From CAZBSE01 sp964561115 (GTDB lineage Bacteria > Actinomycetota > Humimicrobiia > Humimicrobiales > Humimicrobiaceae), in the NCBI GenBank assembly GCA_964561115.1, contig CAZLOE010000013.1, forward strand, positions 1 through 28,429: a DNA stretch of 28,429 nucleotides. The letters are read 5' to 3'. Within the stretch, counting starts at the first letter, position 1. Each line of letters opens with the position of its first letter. The translations under genes and the position numbers were made by a program. Of the stretch, positions 1-7,782 are shown in pieces. The notes beneath the pieces were generated by a model that was not told the DNA's origin, searched no databases, and worked only from the letters and a program-made list of their open reading frames with translations.

Positions 1-1
1 T

Positions 2-736
2 GTTTTTCATAGAGATTTCAGAGAACTAAGAAAAACCATTGCCTTTCTTATTATAATCATCGTATTCATCATAATCACTATCGCTGCCGCCGTTGTGGTA
101 AGTGTCCTCTTAAAAAGGCAGGAATGGCTTCAGGTAAAAGAAGCAGCCAAACCTATGCTGGAGCTTATAATGGGTCTCATCTCCTACTTTTTTCCGCTGT
201 TTATACTCATGACATTCATCTGGTCCTTTGCTAATTTCCCCATAATCAAGGAGAAGGCAAATGGAAATATAGAATCCCTTCTTGCCACGACACTTAGCCC
301 AAAAGAGATCTTTATAGGTAAAAGTCTGGCTATTTTCCTTCCAGGATTTTTAATCTCTACAGTTTCCACTTTGATAGTTCTGTTTTCGGTAAATCTTATT
401 ACCATAAGACCTGTAACAGGCAGACTCTTCCTGCCGGCCCCTCTTCTATTGACCAGTCTGGTTATTAATCCCCTGCTGCTTTTGGGGCTTCTTCTGTTCA
501 TTGTCCTTTACTCTCTTGCAAAGAATCCTGATATAGCAATAGCGCCCTCCTTCATTGTCGGATTCGGCCTGATGATGGGAATTCCGCTGGGTGTAGCCAC
601 AGGAGTAATGAATCTCGCCTCCTGGTCCTTTTGCTTATGGTATCTTGCCGGTACTGCAGCTTTCTGGTCAGTCGTCTTATTCTTTCTCCGCCTTCTTACC
701 AAAGAAAATATCATACTTTCCAGCAAGGGAGATTGA
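2..736 (+). CDS. ABC-2 type transporter permease (5' partial)
   Basis: The reading frame is open from the left window edge to the TGA at 734-736, so the true start lies upstream; the GTG at 95 falls inside the first membrane helix and is unlikely to be the start. The product is the membrane subunit of an ABC-2 exporter. It begins with a basic segment (HRDFRELRKT), a long helix rich in Ile/Val/Ala, a helix near LISYFFPLFILMTFIWSF, then the family's typical cytoplasmic stretch, IIKEKANGNIESLLATTLSP, which resembles the EKE-G-LE-LL-TPLSP pattern of ABC-2 permeases. About four more helices follow. The ATPase partner is presumably upstream, outside the window. The substrate cannot be deduced. Family call is confident; completeness at the 5' end is not testable here. 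Confidence 0.8.
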   Translation, partial: VFHRDFRELRKTIAFLIIIIVFIIITIAAAVVVSVLLKRQEWLQVKEAAKPMLELIMGLISYFFPLFILMTFIWSFANFPIIKEKANGNIESLLATTLSPKEIFIGKSLAIFLPGFLISTVSTLIVLFSVNLITIRPVTGRLFLPAPLLLTSLVINPLLLLGLLLFIVLYSLAKNPDIAIAPSFIVGFGLMMGIPLGVATGVMNLASWSFCLWYLAGTAAFWSVVLFFLRLLTKENIILSSKGD

Positions 737-780
737 TTTTTCAGCATTATTTGACTTCAAATAAAAGTTTTCCAATAAGC

Positions 781-809
781 TTCAAATTCTGGTTCAATAA
801 TATTATAAT
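781..809 (+). promoter_or_regulatory. possible promoter just upstream of the MFS gene
   Basis: A perfect TATAAT lies at 804-809, only 10 nt before the ATG at 820, with a weak -35 (TTCAAA, 781-786) at 17-nt spacing. If it is used, the transcript would start 3-4 nt before the ATG and be almost leaderless, which fits the absence of a Shine-Dalgarno sequence. The -35 match is poor. Confidence 0.3.
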
Positions 810-819
810 TTAAGACTTA

Positions 820-1989
820 ATGGCTGAGAAAAAGACATTTCCTTTATTTTTTACTCAATTCCTTCTATTAGGATTGGGGGCTTCTATTTTTGGGCCCTTG
901 ATACCGGTATTGTCAGAAAGTTTTAATGTTGATCTGGACAGAATCGGCGCTACCCTGTCTCTAAGTGCCTTTGGTCTTTTATTATCAAGCCTGTTTGCGG
1001 GAATACTTTCAGAAAGGATCGGTAAAAAAAACGTATATATTTTCGGCAATTTGCTATTTGCATCATGTTTTTTAGGCCTGTACTTTTCAACCCATTTCAA
1101 CTATTTTACTTTAAGCTATATCTTATTTGGAGCAGCCTGGGGAATAATTGCAGTTAGCTCTACTGCTATAATCAGTGATGCTTTTCATTTAATCAGAAGC
1201 AAGATGATAATGCGGCTAAATACAGGATTTTTACTGGGTTGTTTTATTGCCCCCCTCCTAGTCAGCGGAGCCCTGTACTTAAACATCAACTGGAGATACC
1301 TGTTTCTATCTGTTTCGCTGCTAAATGTACTTTTACTTATATCAATATTATCACTAAAACCGGAAGGCCTGCATAATATAAAGCACGAAGATGACTTTAG
1401 AAGGCTGCTCTCCACCAACCGCAAGCTTTTATCGAATCTTACCATTATCTTATGCGGTATCATCAACTTTCTGCATTTAGGAGCCGGAATCACTTTTGGA
1501 TCCTGGCTTACTACTTATTTTAAGAACCTGAACATCCCCGTGACTATCGGTTCGCTGATACTCTGTCTATATGCATTATCTTTTGCTGTCGGTATGTTTA
1601 TAAAGAGCTTTCTTTTTTCCAGGTTTAGCGAAAAGAAAATAATGCAAATTTCTGTGATACTGGCTTTCATCACTTTGACCATTTTCTTTTTCGTAAATAT
1701 GCTTATCCTCAAAGTCATCTTCATAATGCTTTTTGCTCTTTCTTTCTCAGGTATAGCCGCTGCCGCAGTGTCCTTGGGCATACATCAAAATCCCCGCAAT
1801 TCCGGGTCCATTATCAGTATAATAAACAGTTTTGGTTTTTTAGGTGTGGTTATTTTCCAGTATTCAGCGGGTTACCTGGCAGAAAATTTTTCAGTAAACA
1901 ATGTGATCTATATTTGCATGGCTGCTTTATTTATATTAATAATCCCTACAAGTATTTTAAGTTACAGTCATAGATTTAGTAGAAAATAA
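820..1989 (+). CDS. major facilitator superfamily (MFS) transporter
   Basis: A 389-residue, strongly hydrophobic protein with about 12 predicted transmembrane helices, the normal size for an MFS permease. The loop between helices 2 and 3 carries a motif-A-like stretch (GILSERIGKKN, about residues 61-71). The N-terminal half opens with FTQFLLLGLGASIFGPLIPV, typical of sugar or drug MFS proteins. A charged central loop (about 185-205) separates the two six-helix bundles. It would be a secondary transporter in the cytoplasmic membrane; the substrate is unknown. The ATG at 820 has no recognisable ribosome binding site, and a TATAAT sits immediately upstream. It lies 83 bp after the ABC permease on the same strand, but the internal promoter candidate suggests separate transcription. 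Confidence 0.82.
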   Translation: MAEKKTFPLFFTQFLLLGLGASIFGPLIPVLSESFNVDLDRIGATLSLSAFGLLLSSLFAGILSERIGKKNVYIFGNLLFASCFLGLYFSTHFNYFTLSYILFGAAWGIIAVSSTAIISDAFHLIRSKMIMRLNTGFLLGCFIAPLLVSGALYLNINWRYLFLSVSLLNVLLLISILSLKPEGLHNIKHEDDFRRLLSTNRKLLSNLTIILCGIINFLHLGAGITFGSWLTTYFKNLNIPVTIGSLILCLYALSFAVGMFIKSFLFSRFSEKKIMQISVILAFITLTIFFFVNMLILKVIFIMLFALSFSGIAAAAVSLGIHQNPRNSGSIISIINSFGFLGVVIFQYSAGYLAENFSVNNVIYICMAALFILIIPTSILSYSHRFSRK

Positions 1990-2065
1990 GCCGAATTTTA
2001 TAAATAAATCAAGTTTGGTTTTAACTTTTCCCACTGTCCCCGGACAATCTGAACAGTTCCTAAAA

Positions 2066-2959
2066 TCACTCAGCCTTCTGTCTTTTCCTGGGCATCAGTT
2101 TCAATACGGATACCCGTTTTTGGTAACGGCTGTAATCGGGTACCGAGGTCAGAATATGCTTTTCCATCATCGGTATGCTTATAAAAATGAAAAGAAGTGT
2201 AATCAATACAGGCCCGGCTACTGTCGCCCAGATCTGCGGTGAAACGCCCATCTGCATCAGCCATATTCCCCACCAGAATGAAATCTCGCCTAAATAGTTT
2301 GGATGACGTGAGTAGCGCCATAATCCCCGGTTAATATATTTATTTTTATTTGACCTGTCCTTCTTAAACAGGTTCATCTGCCTATCAGAAATAGATTCAA
2401 CCAAAACAGCAGTAATACAGACAGCAAACCAGATACCTGTAAGGAAGTTTAACGGTCTTCCCTGTCCGATCCCAAAATAGGCAGGAGTGAGTGCCGCAAA
2501 TACAATTATTGTCGGCATTAGATTTATCCCCATAAGATTGGTAAAAAACCACAGGCGGTGTGACCTTTTTTTAAGCATGGTATACCGCCAGTCCTGATGG
2601 TGCAGCCCCTTCCACCTAAAAGCCCAGTTCAGGGTCAGCCGTATTCCCCAAACAATGACTGCAACCAAAAATAAAATATCAATTGCTGAAAATGAGATTC
2701 CTTTGATCATTATCCAGCATGGAAGGATAATCAACGGTGCCACACTCCAATACGGATCATATATGCTGGAATTACCAAACAGTATTCCAAAACCCCAAAC
2801 AACCAGTGTTGCAGCTATATCTGCTAAAAATGTGGATACAAGTAAATGCATGCTGGAGGATAGTTTAAAAACCAATAGACCGGCAAAGAAAGCAAGTATG
2901 TATACTGCCAGAACAATTAAAAATGATATCGTTCGGTTTTTGATTCTAATCCTTGTCAT
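2066..2959 (-). CDS. DUF1295 / steroid 5-alpha-reductase-like membrane protein
   Basis: A 297-residue integral membrane protein with seven or eight predicted helices. The C-terminal third carries the DUF1295 signature RGLWRYSRHPNYLGEISFWW (about residues 218-237), related to the C-terminal domain of 3-oxo-5-alpha-steroid 4-dehydrogenases and isoprenylcysteine methyltransferases; earlier segments (FGILFGNSSIYDPYWSVAP, GLHHQDWRYTML) are also typical of the family. These proteins are thought to be membrane-bound oxidoreductases or methyltransferases acting on lipids, but the bacterial DUF1295 group has no settled substrate. The start ATG (complement of CAT at 2957-2959) lacks a clear Shine-Dalgarno sequence. 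It is transcribed convergently with the MFS gene, with 76 bp between them and no obvious strong terminator. Confidence 0.82.
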   Translation of the reverse strand: MTRIRIKNRTISFLIVLAVYILAFFAGLLVFKLSSSMHLLVSTFLADIAATLVVWGFGILFGNSSIYDPYWSVAPLIILPCWIMIKGISFSAIDILFLVAVIVWGIRLTLNWAFRWKGLHHQDWRYTMLKKRSHRLWFFTNLMGINLMPTIIVFAALTPAYFGIGQGRPLNFLTGIWFAVCITAVLVESISDRQMNLFKKDRSNKNKYINRGLWRYSRHPNYLGEISFWWGIWLMQMGVSPQIWATVAGPVLITLLFIFISIPMMEKHILTSVPDYSRYQKRVSVLKLMPRKRQKAE

Positions 2960-3002
2960 TTAATGAATATTTTTAGATATTAATTTATAGAAGAATTGTT
3001 TT

Positions 3003-3440
3003 TTAAAGAGCGTTTTTTATTGATGCCGCCCATTTTTCTGCTTTTTCTATTTCACCATCAAATAATGGGCCCTTACTTCCTTTAACAATAAATGCCTGCG
3101 GCTCGACAACAATCTCCGCACCCGCCTTTTCAAGTTTTCGGGATATCTTTTTTGAAGCATCTCCTGAAAGAAAGGATCTCATTTTGGTATCAAAAGATGC
3201 TGCCTTAATACCCTTAAGACAGTCTTCGCTAAGGTCCGCCAAAAATTTCAATATCTTCTCAGTCGGCCTCCAAGCATTGACCGGGCTGCCTACAACAAGC
3301 AGTTTAATACCCTCCAATTCTTTTATGTTAAAATCAGAAACTGACAGAACCTTTGTATCTGTTTCAAGTTTTTCTGCAATAGTTTTTGCAATTTTTTTTG
3401 TATTTCCAAAATTTGAATCAAATATGACCAACGCCTTCAT
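3003..3440 (-). CDS. flavodoxin family protein
   Basis: A 145-residue cytoplasmic flavoprotein. The N-terminus shows beta-strand 1 followed by the FMN phosphate-binding loop (MKALVIFDSNFGNTKKIA, with SNFGNT at residues 9-14), matching the (T/S)xxGNTxxxA pattern of flavodoxins. A second strand, IKLLVVGSPVNAWRPTEK (about 48-65), matches the region that contacts the isoalloxazine ring. The size is that of a short-chain flavodoxin or flavodoxin-like domain. The start is well supported: GGAGGAG lies a few bases upstream on the minus strand. The likely role is low-potential electron transfer or an FMN-dependent reductase in an anaerobe. The ungapped neighbour on the other side is the divergent DUF2798 gene. 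Confidence 0.88.
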   Translation of the reverse strand: MKALVIFDSNFGNTKKIAKTIAEKLETDTKVLSVSDFNIKELEGIKLLVVGSPVNAWRPTEKILKFLADLSEDCLKGIKAASFDTKMRSFLSGDASKKISRKLEKAGAEIVVEPQAFIVKGSKGPLFDGEIEKAEKWAASIKNAL

Positions 3441-3594
3441 AATCTACTCCTCCTTCTATTGATTCGATTATTTTCTTCATTATATATAAAAACAATAAAT
3501 TTATATATTTAAAAATTCAATTGGATTACCTATTATATTAAGATAATATATATAACCACTATAAATATTATGAACTTACTTATAAGAGGTGCTA

Positions 3595-3819
3595 TTGAAG
3601 ATTAGAAGGAAATATTACGGGCTATTATTCGGCTTATTTGTATCTATCATAATGTCATTTATAATGTCCTTTGCCTTGGCACTGATAAACGCAGGGTGGC
3701 AGCCAAATTTCTTTATGATCTGGTTGAAATCGTTTGGAATAGCCTTTGCTGTTGCACTACCGGTTTCTTTGGTAGTGGTCCCGTTAATTAGGAAATTACT
3801 TGATAGAATAACAGATTGA
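3595..3819 (+). CDS. DUF2798 family small membrane protein
   Basis: A 74-76 residue protein with two transmembrane helices. The order RRKYYGLLFGLFVSIIMSFI, then a polar turn (NAGWQPNFFMIWLKSF), then a second helix ending VVVPLIRKLLDRI matches DUF2798: a basic start, MSxxMS in helix 1, NxG turn, W at the mouth of helix 2, and P-L-R-K-L at the end. Function is unknown for the family. Two starts are possible: GTG at 3589 or TTG at 3595. The purine-rich AGAGG at 3585-3589 overlaps the GTG and sits at good spacing for the TTG, and translation from TTG gives the natural-looking MKIRRKYYG, so TTG is preferred. It is divergent from the flavodoxin gene, sharing a 148-bp AT-rich spacer. Confidence 0.75.
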   Translation: MKIRRKYYGLLFGLFVSIIMSFIMSFALALINAGWQPNFFMIWLKSFGIAFAVALPVSLVVVPLIRKLLDRITD

Positions 3820-3846
3820 TTCAACTCAGATATCAATAAACCTATC

Positions 3847-3904
3847 ATATCTATAACTCTTGACAATTCCAACCAGAGAATATAATATATCATTATATCT
3901 ATAA
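3847..3904 (+). promoter_or_regulatory. direct repeats flanking the MFS-PadR promoter (possible operator)
   Basis: The 10-mer ATATCTATAA occurs at 3847-3856 and again at 3895-3904, one copy just upstream of the -35 and one just downstream of the -10. Each is preceded by TATCAT. The placement suits a repressor such as the PadR protein encoded as the second gene of the same operon. This is inference: low-complexity AT-rich sequence can produce such matches by chance. Confidence 0.35.
3860..3886 (+). promoter_or_regulatory. promoter of the MFS-PadR operon
   Basis: TTGACA at 3860-3865 and TATAAT at 3881-3886 are both perfect sigma-70 boxes, but the spacer is only 15 nt, shorter than the optimal 17. 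Such under-spaced promoters are often regulator-dependent. The transcript would start about 33 nt before the MFS ATG at 3926. Confidence 0.55.
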
Positions 3905-3925
3905 ACGATATCGCTTTACTATATA

Positions 3926-5110
3926 ATGGATAATAAAAAATCAAAGAAGAACATTGTTCTTCTTGGGATGGTCTCTTTATTTACCGATCTTTCAACTCAG
4001 ATGATTTATCCATTGATACCCGAATTTCTTGTCAGCATCGGTGCCAGAAAAGCATTAATAGGTATAATAGAAGGTATCGCAGAAAGTACTGCTTCTCTCT
4101 TCAGGCCTGTCTTCGGCAGACTGTCGGACAAATTAAGAAAAAGAAAGTTATTTATCTATCTGGGCTACGGCCTTTCTACCGTTTCAAAGCCTTTTTTATT
4201 TTTTGCCAATACCTGGCCTGCTGTTCTTTTTATAAAATTTTTTGAAAGGATGGGTAAGGCTTCAAGGACACCGGCCCGAGATGCTCTGATCTCTACTTCA
4301 GTCAGTACTTTAAAAAAAGGCAAAGCTTTCGGTTTTCATAGAGCTATGGATAGAATAGGGGCTATCGGCGGCCCTATAATAGCAATGCTCATTTTATTCT
4401 TTTTTAACAATAATGTGCGCCTTGTCTTTTTACTATCTGTGATCCCTGCCGCTATAGCCCTTTTTTTTATTAAATTTGTAAGGGATACAGCTGCAGAAAA
4501 GGATGCTTCTGTAAATACCAAACAAAAAAGCAGCCTGAGAAGTACGCCTTTTATTTTATTTTTGGCATCAATCATAATATTTAATCTTGGAAATTCCTCC
4601 AATGCTTTTTTAATCCTCAAAGCAAGAGAAGAAGGACTAGCAATTTTTTTAATCCCTGTTATCTGGATCGTCTATAATATATTCTGCTCTCTGTCATCAC
4701 CGTTATTCGGAACACTCTCTGACAGGATAGGCAGAAAGCCGATAATAACCGTATCTTTCATATATTATTCAATTATTTATTTTCTTTTTGCTATCTCAGA
4801 TTCTCTATGGTCCGTATGGATATTGTTTGCAGCCTACGGCATATACTACGGACTGTCAGATGGTATTTTTAGAGCATATATAGCGGATCTTGTAAGCTGT
4901 GACCAGAGAGCTACAGCTTACGGCCTGTTTAATACAGGAATCGGATTAGCTCTTCTTCCTGCTTCAATTATAATGGGAACTGTATGGGATATTTATGGAA
5001 GTATGTGGGCATTTATTATTTCATCACTGTTCAGCCTGCTGGGCTTTTTGATCTTTCTTACAAGTCTGATAATCAGTAAAGGGCAAACAAGACGAAATTC
5101 AGAGAGGTGA
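3926..5110 (+). CDS. MFS transporter, first gene of an MFS-PadR operon
   Basis: A 394-residue permease with about 12 predicted helices. Motif A is visible between helices 2 and 3 (GRLSDKLRKRKL, about 63-74) and a repeat of it in the second half (GTLSDRIGRKP, about 264-274), the expected pseudo-symmetry of MFS proteins. The opening LGMVSLFTDLSTQMIYPLIP and RMGKASRTPARDALI are typical of a group of bacterial and archaeal MFS proteins annotated only as multidrug-like transporters. No Shine-Dalgarno sequence is visible before the ATG. The stop codon is 4 nt from the PadR start, and the last codons (AGAGAGGTGA) supply the PadR ribosome binding site, so the two are translationally linked. A PadR-controlled efflux pump is the simplest reading. 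Confidence 0.85.
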   Translation: MDNKKSKKNIVLLGMVSLFTDLSTQMIYPLIPEFLVSIGARKALIGIIEGIAESTASLFRPVFGRLSDKLRKRKLFIYLGYGLSTVSKPFLFFANTWPAVLFIKFFERMGKASRTPARDALISTSVSTLKKGKAFGFHRAMDRIGAIGGPIIAMLILFFFNNNVRLVFLLSVIPAAIALFFIKFVRDTAAEKDASVNTKQKSSLRSTPFILFLASIIIFNLGNSSNAFLILKAREEGLAIFLIPVIWIVYNIFCSLSSPLFGTLSDRIGRKPIITVSFIYYSIIYFLFAISDSLWSVWILFAAYGIYYGLSDGIFRAYIADLVSCDQRATAYGLFNTGIGLALLPASIIMGTVWDIYGSMWAFIISSLFSLLGFLIFLTSLIISKGQTRRNSER

Positions 5111-5114
5111 ACGA

Positions 5115-5423
5115 ATGGAAGACAAAATCATCCGTGATTTTTTTCTTGGATTTATAAAACTGCATATACTCTATCATTCTGAAAAGGAAGAAATATACGG
5201 GAAAGAATTTAAAAACGAACTGGCAAGACACGGGTATAACATTTCCTATGGTACACTTTACCCCATATTTCATAAACTGGAGAAAGAGGGGTACTTGAGT
5301 TCAAGAAAAGTAAATGTTAGCGGTAAAATAAGGAAGTATTATTCTATAACAAATAAAGGCTCTGCTGTGCTTAAAGATTCAAAAAAGAAAGCAAGAGAAT
5401 TATTCAATGAATTATATACCTGA
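5115..5423 (+). CDS. PadR family transcriptional regulator
   Basis: A 102-residue winged-helix protein. The PadR core is plain: helix LHILYHSEKEEIYGKEF, recognition helix region NISYGTLYPIFHKLEKEGYL (about residues 42-61), and wing SGKIRKYYSITNKGSAVL. PadR proteins act as dimers through a C-terminal helix, here short (KKKARELFNELYT). The ATG at 5115 follows GAGAGGTGA at the end of the MFS gene. Its position as the last gene of an MFS operon suggests that it represses its own promoter in response to a compound exported by the transporter, as in many PadR-efflux pairs. The direct repeats around the promoter at 3860-3886 are candidate binding sites. Confidence 0.9.
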   Translation: MEDKIIRDFFLGFIKLHILYHSEKEEIYGKEFKNELARHGYNISYGTLYPIFHKLEKEGYLSSRKVNVSGKIRKYYSITNKGSAVLKDSKKKARELFNELYT

Positions 5424-5436
5424 GTGAAATGGAGTT

Positions 5437-5465
5437 TTGACAAGAAAGGCTCATTTTTTTAAAAT
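5437..5465 (+). promoter_or_regulatory. sigma-70 type promoter of glnS
   Basis: TTGACA at 5437-5442, a 17-nt spacer containing a run of T, then TAAAAT at 5460-5465. Predicted start is near 5472, giving a leader of about 40 nt before the GlnRS ATG at 5512. No T-box or other riboswitch can be fitted into a leader this short. Confidence 0.65.
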
Positions 5466-5511
5466 ATTGTTCTATTTTTATTAAGTGCTAAAATCTTAAA
5501 GAAGATAGGTT

Positions 5512-7185
5512 ATGAACAATAATCGCGAAAAAACTGATTTTATAAGAGACATAATCAGAAAAGACTTAGAAAAGAGCAAAATAAAGATCCACACAAGATT
5601 TCCGCCTGAGCCGAATGGGTATCTTCATATTGGCCATGCAAAAGCAATATGCCTGAATTTCAAATTGGCCGATGAGTTTAATGGCATATGCAACCTCCGG
5701 TTTGATGACACAAACCCTTCCAAGGAAGAACCTGAATATGTGGAATCGATTAAAAAAGATATAAGATGGCTTGGATTTGACTGGGGTCAGCGGGAACACT
5801 ATACTTCTGACTATTTTGAAAAACTTTATGAATTTACCGTTACTCTTATAAAAAAGGGCAAAGCATATGTATGTGAATTAAACTCTGAAGAAATACGCCG
5901 GTATAGAGGTACTCTTAAGACCCCGGGGAAGGAAAGCCCCTACAGAAACCGCAGCATAGAGGAGAATCTCCGGCTGTTTAACGAGATGCGGGATGGTAAA
6001 TATCCTGATGGTTCAAAGGTACTGAGAGCAAAAATAGATATGTCTTCACCGAACCTTAATATGCGTGATCCGGTGATGTACCGAATACTTCATAAAAGCC
6101 ATCACCGTACAGGAAACAAATGGTGTATTTACCCCACATATGACTGGGGCCACGGACAATCCGATTCTATTGAAAATATCACCCATTCAATATGTACTCT
6201 GGAATTTGAAGACCACCGTCCTCTTTATGACTGGTTCATAAAACAGTTGGATATACATCATCCCCGTCAGATAGAGTTTGCCAGGCTTAATCTGACACAT
6301 ACAGTAATGAGTAAAAGAAAACTACTTGAGCTGGTAGAAAACAAATATGTAAACGGCTGGGACGATCCGCGGATGCCAACTATTTCAGGGGTGAGGCGCA
6401 GAGGTTATACCCCTGATGCAATACGTAACTTCTGTTCACAAATAGGGGTAGCGAAAGCGGACAGTACTGTAGAAATAGCATATCTGGAACATTTTGTAAG
6501 AGAAGATCTCAATAAAAAAGCTCCAAGGGTAATGGCAGTATTAGACCCGCTTAAAGTCATAATAGACAATTATCCTGAAAACTCTGAAGAAGAACTGACT
6601 GCAGTAAACAATCCGGAAGACTCTTCTGCAGGTACAAGAAAAATACCGTTTTCAAAAATTCTATACATAGAAAGAGGAGACTTTATGGAAGACCCGCCTA
6701 AAAAGTTTTACAGACTGGCTCCCGGAAGAGAAGTGCGGCTTAGATATGCTTATTTCTTAAAGTGTATTAATGCAGTCAAGGATAAAAAAGGTAATATTAT
6801 AGAGCTGCACTGCATATACGACCCTTCTACCAAGGGAGGAGATGCACCCGATGGTAGAAAAGTAAAAGCAACTCTTCACTGGGTCTCTGCAAAGCATTCT
6901 ATATCAGCAGAAGTAAGGTTATATGATTATCTCTTTACAAATGAAAATCCGCTCAGAACAGAAGAAAGTAAGGATTTCAAAGAAGGCATTAACCCTGATT
7001 CATTCAAAGTGATTAAAAACTGCAGGCTTGAACCTTCTCTTTCCACAGCAAAACCCGGAGATATCTATCAATTTGAAAGGAAGGGATATTTCTGCGTTGA
7101 TTCTGATACCACAAACAGCAAAACAATCTTCAACAGAACCGTGACTCTTAAAGACAAGTGGGCCAGGATAATAAGATCCACATAA
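5512..7185 (+). CDS. glnS: glutaminyl-tRNA synthetase
   Basis: Class I aminoacyl-tRNA synthetase that attaches glutamine to tRNA-Gln using ATP. At 557 residues it is full length (the E. coli enzyme is about 554). The Rossmann-fold signature PPEPNGYLHIGHAKA has the HIGH tetrad at residues 39-42; the GlnRS/GluRS-type FDDTNPSKE follows at about 64-72; the KMSKS-loop equivalent is VMSKR at 265-269. The C-terminal part (from about 335) holds the two beta-barrel anticodon-binding domains, with GDFMEDPPKKFYRLAPGREV typical of bacterial GlnRS. A purine-rich GATAGG precedes the ATG. Presence of GlnRS means direct Gln-tRNA formation instead of, or alongside, the GatCAB amidation route. It has its own promoter and no operon partners. 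Confidence 0.97.
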   Translation: MNNNREKTDFIRDIIRKDLEKSKIKIHTRFPPEPNGYLHIGHAKAICLNFKLADEFNGICNLRFDDTNPSKEEPEYVESIKKDIRWLGFDWGQREHYTSDYFEKLYEFTVTLIKKGKAYVCELNSEEIRRYRGTLKTPGKESPYRNRSIEENLRLFNEMRDGKYPDGSKVLRAKIDMSSPNLNMRDPVMYRILHKSHHRTGNKWCIYPTYDWGHGQSDSIENITHSICTLEFEDHRPLYDWFIKQLDIHHPRQIEFARLNLTHTVMSKRKLLELVENKYVNGWDDPRMPTISGVRRRGYTPDAIRNFCSQIGVAKADSTVEIAYLEHFVREDLNKKAPRVMAVLDPLKVIIDNYPENSEEELTAVNNPEDSSAGTRKIPFSKILYIERGDFMEDPPKKFYRLAPGREVRLRYAYFLKCINAVKDKKGNIIELHCIYDPSTKGGDAPDGRKVKATLHWVSAKHSISAEVRLYDYLFTNENPLRTEESKDFKEGINPDSFKVIKNCRLEPSLSTAKPGDIYQFERKGYFCVDSDTTNSKTIFNRTVTLKDKWARIIRST

Positions 7186-7248
7186 ACTGCTAATCACCCA
7201 GATTGATTTCTAATATATAAAATAAATTAATCTATATTAATTAATATA

Positions 7249-7277
7249 TTGACAATTATTTCAATATAAATAATAAT
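7249..7277 (+). promoter_or_regulatory. promoter of the bactofilin gene
   Basis: TTGACA at 7249-7254, 17-nt spacer, AATAAT at 7272-7277. Start near 7284 gives a leader of about 64 nt. The surrounding 162-bp spacer after glnS is almost entirely A/T and shows no gene. Confidence 0.55.
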
Positions 7278-7347
7278 ACATTACTATAATAATATATTTA
7301 TTTAAAGATACATTATTGTCTAAAAGCAATAATAGAAGGAGTACACG

Positions 7348-7713
7348 ATGTTCTCTGTAAAAAGCAATGGGAATAATTCTTCAAGCATAATTTCCGAAGG
7401 AGTAAAAATCGAGGGGAACGTACATTTCCCATATCCGGTAGAGATAGACGGTATCGTTATCGGAGATATTATATCCGATGATGTACTGATAATAGGAAAA
7501 GAAGGAAAAGTTGAATCAAGCATAAAAGCTAAAAATGCCGTAATATCCGGCAAATTCACAGGTGATATGGTTGCATCAGGTACGGTGACGATCACACCTA
7601 CCGGTAAGTTTATCGGAAACCTGGTCCAAAAAGGTGCAATGCTTGCAATAGAAAAGGGCGGCATGTTTAAGGGAAAAAGTATCGTATCAGATAGTAAAAG
7701 CCTGGCCAAATAA
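7348..7713 (+). CDS. bactofilin (polymer-forming cytoskeletal protein)
   Basis: A 121-residue protein matching the bactofilin (DUF583) beta-helix. After a short polar start (about 15 residues) there is a run of repeating short strands: ISEGVKIEGNVHFPYPVEID, GIVIGDIISDDVLIIGKEGK, VESSIKAKNAVISGKFTGDM, then further rungs, each with the alternating hydrophobic and glycine pattern of the right-handed beta-helix. Bactofilins polymerise without nucleotide and scaffold cell-wall enzymes or shape-determining proteins at the membrane. AGAAGGAG is well spaced before the ATG. No M23 peptidase partner, a common bactofilin neighbour, is present nearby; the gene appears monocistronic with its own promoter. 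Confidence 0.9.
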   Translation: MFSVKSNGNNSSSIISEGVKIEGNVHFPYPVEIDGIVIGDIISDDVLIIGKEGKVESSIKAKNAVISGKFTGDMVASGTVTITPTGKFIGNLVQKGAMLAIEKGGMFKGKSIVSDSKSLAK

Positions 7714-7782
7714 AATTCCTGCACACAGTAGATTATATAATTGGTCTCAACTTATATTTAATTTTTCTTATCTTTAAATAAC

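Noticed and set aside
5424..5460. TGAG ... CTCA followed by seven T as a terminator for the MFS-PadR operon.
   Set aside because: The stem would be only four base pairs with a loop of more than 20 nt; the T run is better explained as the spacer of the glnS promoter.
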